Below, in pieces: positions 7,921 to 12,463 of a DNA stretch of 12,463 nucleotides (positions are counted from its first letter, which is position 1; each line of letters starts with the position of its first letter). The notes under the pieces were generated by a model. The model saw only the letters and a list, made by a program, of their open reading frames with translations. It was not told the origin of the DNA and made no database searches. Made by a program: the position numbers and the translations under genes. Origin of the DNA: Sphingobacteriaceae bacterium (lineage in GTDB: Bacteria; Bacteroidota; Bacteroidia; B-17B0; Aurantibacillaceae); the NCBI GenBank assembly GCA_023251695.1, contig JAHEYE010000078.1, positions 1-12,463 of the forward strand. The letters run 5' to 3'.

Positions 7921-9570
7921 GTGAAAGTACATAAATGGCCAATATTGAGTTTAGTTTTCGCATGCCTCTGTAGCGCAGGCCAGACGCGGGTTTCATGGCC
8001 AATCGATAAAGTAAATATTACAGGGAATTATGGAGAAATAAGACCGAATCATTTCCATGCGGGACTCGATTTTTCGACGGAAGGGCTGGAAAATCTTCCT
8101 GTTTATGCCATTCAAGAGGGCTATGTGTCCCGGATTAAAATAAGTGCTTTTGGCTATGGCAAGGTTATTTATCTCACCCATCCCGATGGAAAACTGACTG
8201 TTTATGCGCATCAAAACAGGTTTAACGACAGCATTGAAAAATTTGTGCGGGCCGAACAAATTAGGCAAATGAGTTTTGAGTTGGAATTGTTTCCTGAAAA
8301 AGATCAATTCCAGGTAAAAGAAGGGCAGATTATAGGTTATAGCGGCAATACTGGCGGGTCAACCGGTCCGCATTTACATTTTGAGTTGAGAGATGAATTA
8401 ACAGAAATCCCGGTAAATCCTTTATTGCATTTTAAATTAATTGATTCGGTAAAACCTGCCATTCATCTAATTACTTTTTATGATGTGTGCGAAAAATTTG
8501 AAACCACTTTCTTACAATCAAATAAAGTAAAAGTCAAGGGCGACAGCGTTTACCTTGAGAACGATTCAATTATACTAAAGAACTCGGTACTTGGCATAGG
8601 TTTCGGGGGAGACGATAAAGAAATAAAAGACGGCAATCCGAATAATATTTACGAGGTGAAATTATTTTTAGACAGCAATTTAATTTACCACCATCAGCTG
8701 AATTACATCAGTTTCGATCAGGCCCGTTACGTGAATGAATTCAGTGATTTGATTGATAAACAGAAAATCCAGAAGTGTTTTACTTCAAAGGCTTATCCTC
8801 CGGAAATGTACAAAACCCTTACTAACTCTGGCAAGATAGAATTAAAAGACACCTTATTTCATATAATAAAAATGCAATTTACAGATGAGGCAGGAAATAA
8901 TACTGAACTGAAATTTTATTTACGCTGCTCAAAATTCAGGGCAAGACAGGCGATTACGAAAACCAAATTTTTCGTAGATTGTTTGGCTAATTATAATTAT
9001 CAAACCAAAAATTGCGATTTGAATTTACCACCCAAAACATTTTATAACGATTTCTTTATTAAAATTACCGATGAACTTACCCAATTTAATTCATTAACAA
9101 TTTTACCGGAAAATGTAAATTTCAGATGGCCTGGGACCATTAAAATTAAATTACCTCAAAAATTCATACCCTTTTCAAATAAAATAGTTTTGGTAAATAA
9201 TGGAAGCGCAACAAATCCGACTTCCATTGGTGTCATTAACGAATATCCTTTGCGGAAATTCGGGACATTCCGATTGGTAATCGATACCGTTGGTCCGGTT
9301 TTAAAAACCAAAACGCCCTTGAAAAAATTAAAAGCAGCCATAAAAAAAGCCGATCATCTTACTTTTGTAATAACTGATAATTTAAGTGGCATTAATAAAT
9401 ACAATTTATTTATAAATGATAAATGGGTGTTGGCCGAATACGATGGAAAATCAGATCTGTTAACCTATTGGTTCGATTCTGAAACACCATTAGACGAATT
9501 GAAGATTGAATTAAAAGCTAGTGATAAAGTCGGGAATGAATCGGTTTTGAAATTAAAATTAAAGCGTTAA
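7921..9570 (+). CDS. M23-family peptidoglycan endopeptidase (LytM-like), 549 aa, GTG start
   Basis: Zinc metallopeptidase expected to cut peptide cross-bridges of peptidoglycan in the periplasm. Residues 1-20 are a Sec signal (ILSLVFACLCSAG); the cysteines there do not form a good lipobox. The M23 domain spans about 35-170. It contains HFHAGLDF with zinc ligands His46 and Asp50, VYAHQN with His97, and TGPHLHFELR with His151 and zinc ligand His153, so the active site looks complete. Between the last two motifs lies a helical insertion of about 30 residues (about 103-133). The C-terminal 370 residues are not recognised as a named domain; TDEAGNN and TDNLSGI followed by SDKVGNE suggest two Ig-like beta folds. 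The GTG start is forced by an in-frame TGA directly before it (7918-7920), and it places the signal peptide correctly. The gene converges on the WbqC-family gene and overlaps its end by 12 bases. Confidence 0.92.
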   Translation: MKVHKWPILSLVFACLCSAGQTRVSWPIDKVNITGNYGEIRPNHFHAGLDFSTEGLENLPVYAIQEGYVSRIKISAFGYGKVIYLTHPDGKLTVYAHQNRFNDSIEKFVRAEQIRQMSFELELFPEKDQFQVKEGQIIGYSGNTGGSTGPHLHFELRDELTEIPVNPLLHFKLIDSVKPAIHLITFYDVCEKFETTFLQSNKVKVKGDSVYLENDSIILKNSVLGIGFGGDDKEIKDGNPNNIYEVKLFLDSNLIYHHQLNYISFDQARYVNEFSDLIDKQKIQKCFTSKAYPPEMYKTLTNSGKIELKDTLFHIIKMQFTDEAGNNTELKFYLRCSKFRARQAITKTKFFVDCLANYNYQTKNCDLNLPPKTFYNDFFIKITDELTQFNSLTILPENVNFRWPGTIKIKLPQKFIPFSNKIVLVNNGSATNPTSIGVINEYPLRKFGTFRLVIDTVGPVLKTKTPLKKLKAAIKKADHLTFVITDNLSGINKYNLFINDKWVLAEYDGKSDLLTYWFDSETPLDELKIELKASDKVGNESVLKLKLKR

Positions 9571-10149
9571 ATACTCCACGCTTTCTAAACCCTTATTAAA
9601 TAATAAATCAATCACACTTAGGTTGGGGACGAAACCGAATTTTTGTCCGAAAACCTGATAGTACTGTTTCTGATTTCTTGTTTCCGGTTCTTGGGTTCTT
9701 AGGTCGAGGCCATCAAATGTTTTTTGGAATTCGTTTGTGAATTGAATTTCTTTTTTTTGGCGGAGGATGTGTAAAATTAAATTGATGAGCGAAGTATTAT
9801 ATTCAAATAAAAACTCATGCTTTTCAAAGTAAAAGGGCTTGAATTCATCTTCAAAATATTCGAAGTAAGCTGAATTTTTGTAAGCGCTTGTTATAGCGCG
9901 CCAGTGTTTTATTTGCCAGGGTTCTTTATAGCTGATTCTTTTTTGTACTATAATTTCTTTATCGGCCAGTTTTTGTAAAGGAATACTAAGACTTAATTTT
10001 CCATTCGACGATAAAATATCGCAGCGGTTACGGTAAGTTTGCTTTTCGAAATGTTCGTGTTTTTCAATTAAAACTTTTTCGCTTTTCAATAAAACTGAAA
10101 AATAATTTACCGATGGTAAATAGGAAGTGCATAATAAAACAGGTTGCAT
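9559..10149 (-). CDS. WbqC-family protein, 196 aa
   Basis: The full length fits the WbqC-like family. Seen motifs are YLPSVNYF (10-17), FEKQTYRNRC (34-43), LSIPLQK (54-60), WQIKHWRAI (78-86), YFEYF (95-99) and YQVFGQKFGFVPNLSVIDLLFN (split at 164-185). The family was named from O-antigen gene clusters, but its biochemical activity is not established, so only a loose link to cell-surface sugar metabolism is possible. It has no signal peptide, so it is probably cytoplasmic. From recall, this gene commonly sits next to lepB in Bacteroidota, which agrees with the setting here. Its ATG shares one base with the stop of the M43 gene (TAATG), suggesting translational coupling. Residues 151-161 (RTQEPETRNQK) look foreign to the family and are coded by a degenerate heptamer-like repeat. 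The 3' end overlaps the convergent M23 gene. Confidence 0.9.
   Translation of the reverse strand: MQPVLLCTSYLPSVNYFSVLLKSEKVLIEKHEHFEKQTYRNRCDILSSNGKLSLSIPLQKLADKEIIVQKRISYKEPWQIKHWRAITSAYKNSAYFEYFEDEFKPFYFEKHEFLFEYNTSLINLILHILRQKKEIQFTNEFQKTFDGLDLRTQEPETRNQKQYYQVFGQKFGFVPNLSVIDLLFNKGLESVEYLTL
9561..9584 (-). terminator. Small hairpin at the convergent M23/WbqC junction, possible terminator
   Basis: AAAGCGT (9561-9567) and ACGCTTT (9578-9584) form a perfect 7-bp stem with a 10-base loop, covering both stop codons' surroundings. On the minus strand it is followed by AATTTTAATTT, an imperfect T-rich tract; on the plus strand by CTAAACCC, which is not T-rich. It may end the WbqC operon weakly. 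The repeat is short, so chance is possible. Confidence 0.35.
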
Positions 10150-11393
10150 TACTGAATGAGGAGTTTTTTGGTGACTAAATTATTTCCTGTTTTTATATTT
10201 GCGAAATAAATTCCGCTTTTCAGCGAAGAAAGTTCAATTCTAATGCTTCCGTTTTTCTTTGAACCAAAATCTTCAGAATAAATTCTTTCCCCGATAACAT
10301 TTAAAATATCAATCACTATATTTTTCTCTTCTTTAAGGTTAAGACTAAAATTAAAAACACCATTGGATGGGTTTGGAGAAACTGTAATATTGTTTTTCTC
10401 AATAAATTCATCATAACCTAAAGGCGCTAAACAACCCTGTGATGTGAGAAGAGAGCTTCTAAACGTATTTAAACACCAATTCATTCTTGTGCATTGTCCT
10501 TTCGAAAACATATTTTTACAAGCATCATCCGTATAATCCATGTAATTGCAATACATCACGCCGGGTGCGGACGGCGAACATGAGTCTGTAATAACAGCAT
10601 TTAATACAGGGCATCCCAATATTGGAACGCCTTGTGGTGGTGTATCAGCAACTGTGTCGTTCATACACCCCGCTGAAGAATTAAAAATATGCAATAAATA
10701 AAAATAATGTCCAATCTCGTGATCACACAAACGCCCCAGATCATTAGGAGGAGTTGCACTACCCATATTGCCAAACATTGCAGGATCCATTATTACCCCG
10801 TCTTGCATTCCTGTAAATGGGCGCGGCACACCGGGAAAAGTTGCCATGCCTCCTCCGTTATTACAAACCCAAATATTTATATACTGTGCTGTATCCCAGG
10901 CATCACGTCCGCCACTGGCTGTATAATAAATATTTGTGTCTCCTAATAAAGGCGCAAAGGAAAATTCAGTGGTTTGTGTATTGGTAATTCCAGTTGTTGG
11001 GTTTCCGAACGGGTCGCGCTTGGCCAGACAAAACTCAATTTTTGAATCGCCGATCAGCGATTTAAAACCTACAGGAGTATTAATTGTATCTGCGTTTAAT
11101 TTTCTGAAATCTTCATTCAGGATATTGATTTGCGATATAACTTGGGCATTTGAAATATTTTGAACCGGTGTATTCCAAACAACATGCACCACCACCGGAA
11201 TAATGTTTACCGAAGCCTGAGTCGTACTGGTTTTATGATTTTGTACCCATTCAGCGAATTGTTTTTCGTGTTCATTTCTTAGCTTATCATAAACCTGGCT
11301 TTTATTATTCTGTTGGACGTGGCATTTAGGGGTTTGTGAAAACAAAACCGCAGACGAGATAAAAAAGATTAAAAAAAGATAATTTGATTTCAT
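10149..11393 (-). CDS. M43-family (pappalysin/cytophagalysin-like) secreted zinc metalloprotease with T9SS tail, 414 aa
   Basis: Residues 1-20 form a Sec signal (YLFLIFFISSAVLFSQ). NIIPVVVHVVW (63-73) and ISQINILNEDFRKLN (86-100) are the usual N-terminal part of Bacteroidota M43 enzymes. The zinc site is HEIGHYFYLLH (225-235) with His225, His229, His235 and catalytic Glu226. The Met-turn is NYMDYTDDAC (Met285). Cysteines at 223, 243, 261, 272, 282, 291, 301 and 307 suggest several disulfides. A T9SS type A sorting domain occupies about 336-414 (VSPNPSNGVF...GIYFANI...KKLLIQ), so export by Sec then T9SS is expected. One oddity is Tyr232 at the position normally Gly (sometimes Asn) in HExxHxxGxxH. 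The start is 25 bases after the signal-peptidase-like gene, and the stop overlaps the WbqC start by one base, so it sits inside an operon. The protein substrate is unknown. Confidence 0.92.
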   Translation of the reverse strand: MKSNYLFLIFFISSAVLFSQTPKCHVQQNNKSQVYDKLRNEHEKQFAEWVQNHKTSTTQASVNIIPVVVHVVWNTPVQNISNAQVISQINILNEDFRKLNADTINTPVGFKSLIGDSKIEFCLAKRDPFGNPTTGITNTQTTEFSFAPLLGDTNIYYTASGGRDAWDTAQYINIWVCNNGGGMATFPGVPRPFTGMQDGVIMDPAMFGNMGSATPPNDLGRLCDHEIGHYFYLLHIFNSSAGCMNDTVADTPPQGVPILGCPVLNAVITDSCSPSAPGVMYCNYMDYTDDACKNMFSKGQCTRMNWCLNTFRSSLLTSQGCLAPLGYDEFIEKNNITVSPNPSNGVFNFSLNLKEEKNIVIDILNVIGERIYSEDFGSKKNGSIRIELSSLKSGIYFANIKTGNNLVTKKLLIQ

Positions 11394-11418
11394 CGCAAAT
11401 CAAATATACAAAATAAAT

Positions 11419-12309
11419 TTACTTCTTCCCGGATTTTACTTTGCAACAGACTTTCCCAATAACATAGTTCTCCGGCAAAAATCCCCAATAACGTGAATCA
11501 ATTGCATTATCGCGGTTGTCGCCCAACATGAAATAATAGTTTTCTTTTATGGTGTAAGTTGTGCTTAAATTACCGTTGATGAATATTTTCCCGTCTTTAA
11601 TTTCGAGTTTATTGTTTTCATAAACCGAAATTATTTTTTTGTACAGACAAATATTTAAAGTATCAAGTTTGATTACATCATCTTTTTTAGGAATGTAAAG
11701 TTTCCCGTAATTGTGTTTATTCCATTTGTAGTTCGAATCATTCGGAAATATCTGATGGTCGTGTAAATTTGTTTTTTCAATCAACTTTATGACTTCAATA
11801 ATCAGCGTGTCTTTCCTTAAACTATCGGCTGTGCTTTGTGTTAAGCTGAATGAATAATCCAGTTCGTCCGAAATAATTCCGCCTTCTGTTAAATTATATT
11901 TAATAAGAAAAATCGAATCCAATTCTTTTTTTGATTTGAGGTGATAATTATGTCTTAGTTCATCCATAAAAAAATCTTCTTTATTATTTACAAAAACGAA
12001 ACCATTATCTAATTCGATGGTATCGCCGGGAAGAGCGGCACAGCGTTGTATAAATAATAAAGGATTTGTGTTTGTGCTATCTTCGGTATAATAATTAAAA
12101 GCTAAAACATTATTCTTATAATAATTTGAAGAAAATTTGTTCAATAAAACAATATCACCACTTTCATAAAGTTCTCTCATGTCGTTAGAGGGAACGTGAG
12201 TGAACTGAAAGAATGATCGATTAATAATGAACAGAAAGAATACAGCGATGATAACCGGTGCTAACCAGGGAATGAATTTTTGTGATAAGGCTTTATCAAT
12301 TCTTAGCAT
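11419..12309 (-). CDS. Signal peptidase I-like protein (S26 fold) lacking both catalytic dyad residues; probable pseudoenzyme, 296 aa
   Basis: Residues about 11-31 form one N-terminal membrane helix (FIPWLAPVIIAVFFLFIIN). The signal peptidase I boxes follow: VPSNDMRELYESGDIVLLNK (39-58) aligns with the PSxSM..T...GD box, FIQRCAALPGDTIEL (86-100) with the KR..GLPGD box, and GDNRDNAIDSRYWGFLPE (263-280) with the C-terminal structural box, which is nearly perfect. However, the catalytic serine position (E. coli Ser90, before Met) is Asp43, and the catalytic lysine position (E. coli Lys145, before Arg) is Gln88. I re-read both codons from the sequence (GAC and CAA). The frame is intact, so this is not a decayed gene. 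About 155 residues lie between the last two boxes, a long family-type insertion. It overlaps by 14 bases the end of an upstream gene that may be an active signal peptidase. A regulatory or scaffolding role beside that partner is inference. Confidence 0.87.
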   Translation of the reverse strand: MLRIDKALSQKFIPWLAPVIIAVFFLFIINRSFFQFTHVPSNDMRELYESGDIVLLNKFSSNYYKNNVLAFNYYTEDSTNTNPLLFIQRCAALPGDTIELDNGFVFVNNKEDFFMDELRHNYHLKSKKELDSIFLIKYNLTEGGIISDELDYSFSLTQSTADSLRKDTLIIEVIKLIEKTNLHDHQIFPNDSNYKWNKHNYGKLYIPKKDDVIKLDTLNICLYKKIISVYENNKLEIKDGKIFINGNLSTTYTIKENYYFMLGDNRDNAIDSRYWGFLPENYVIGKVCCKVKSGKK

Positions 12310-12463
12310 TTGCCACTACTTTAGTTTTGCGGCGTTTTCTCCATTTTCCCCAGCCCCATAAACCCAAAATAATTGCAATAACAGGAATTTTTACAGAAAC
12401 CAATCCATTGTCGCCAACATAAGATAAAAAGCGTTCCCAACGGAATTTTCCTTCTTTTGAGTT
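12296..12463 (-). CDS. C-terminal end of an upstream membrane protein, possibly full-length signal peptidase I (runs off the right edge)
   Basis: The minus-strand frame is open from the window edge to TGA at 12296-12298 and codes about 55 residues. FRWERFLSYVGDNGL is followed by a hydrophobic stretch (VSVKIPVIAIILGLWGWG) and a basic tail (KWRKRRKTK). A single terminal helix with a positive tail implies the tail stays in the cytoplasm. From recall, many Bacteroidota signal peptidase I proteins end with a (R/K)W(N/D/E)R(x)F segment after the last catalytic box, then a C-terminal helix, and lepB often lies here in front of the WbqC gene. No catalytic residue is visible in the fragment, so the identity is tentative. 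It overlaps the next gene by 14 bases, which suggests coupled translation. Confidence 0.5.
   Translation of the reverse strand, partial: NSKEGKFRWERFLSYVGDNGLVSVKIPVIAIILGLWGWGKWRKRRKTKVVANAKN

Noticed and set aside
11419..12309. Calling the signal-peptidase-like gene a pseudogene
   Set aside because: The 296-codon frame is intact, and the structural boxes and membrane anchor are kept; only the catalytic residues differ, so pseudoenzyme fits better than decay.
566..12309. A complete T9SS or defence system
   Set aside because: Only T9SS cargo (tails on three proteases) is present; no Por/Gld/Spr machinery genes and no nuclease, toxin or defence-type genes were seen.

Overview
The window looks like a chromosomal segment from a member of the Bacteroidota, probably a Flavobacteriales- or Sphingobacteriales-like lineage. 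It is AT-rich. Three secreted proteins end in type IX secretion system (T9SS) type A sorting domains (YPNP...GxYF...K-rich tail). Starts lack clear Shine-Dalgarno sequences, and a WbqC-family gene sits beside signal peptidase genes. I cannot place it more precisely. It is densely coding: there is no gene-free stretch over 300 bases, and I saw no tRNA, rRNA, CRISPR array, insertion sequence or phage gene.

Layout. Bases 1-463 (minus) hold the N-terminal part of a membrane permease resembling Ni/Co transporters; it has no ATG and probably starts at TTG. Bases 566-7759 (minus) hold two tandem paralogous thermolysin-type (M4) metallopeptidases of 1079 and 1289 residues, each followed by its own hairpin terminator. 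They share signal peptide, propeptide, catalytic domain, PKD domain and adhesin-like modules. They differ mainly in the number of C-terminal Ig-like units: the larger has five 69-residue units in perfect 207-bp register. A short divergent intergenic region (7760-7920) separates them from an M23 endopeptidase (7921-9570, plus, GTG start).

The right third is a minus-strand operon read from the right edge leftward: the C-terminus of an unidentified protein, probably a full-length signal peptidase I (12296-12463); a second, signal-peptidase-like protein (11419-12309); an M43 metalloprotease with a T9SS tail (10149-11393); and a WbqC-family protein (9559-10149). The genes overlap by 14 bp, are 25 bp apart, then overlap by 1 bp. 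The WbqC gene overlaps the convergent M23 gene by 12 bp, with a small hairpin at the junction.

The M4 and M43 proteases carry Sec signals plus T9SS tails, so they should cross the inner membrane by Sec, be cut by signal peptidase, and leave the cell by T9SS. The M23 enzyme probably acts on periplasmic peptidoglycan. The most notable feature is the 296-residue signal-peptidase-like protein: it keeps the family's structural boxes but has Asp at the catalytic serine position and Gln at the catalytic lysine position, which predicts a pseudoenzyme encoded beside a possibly active partner. Most of the rest is ordinary Bacteroidota content.
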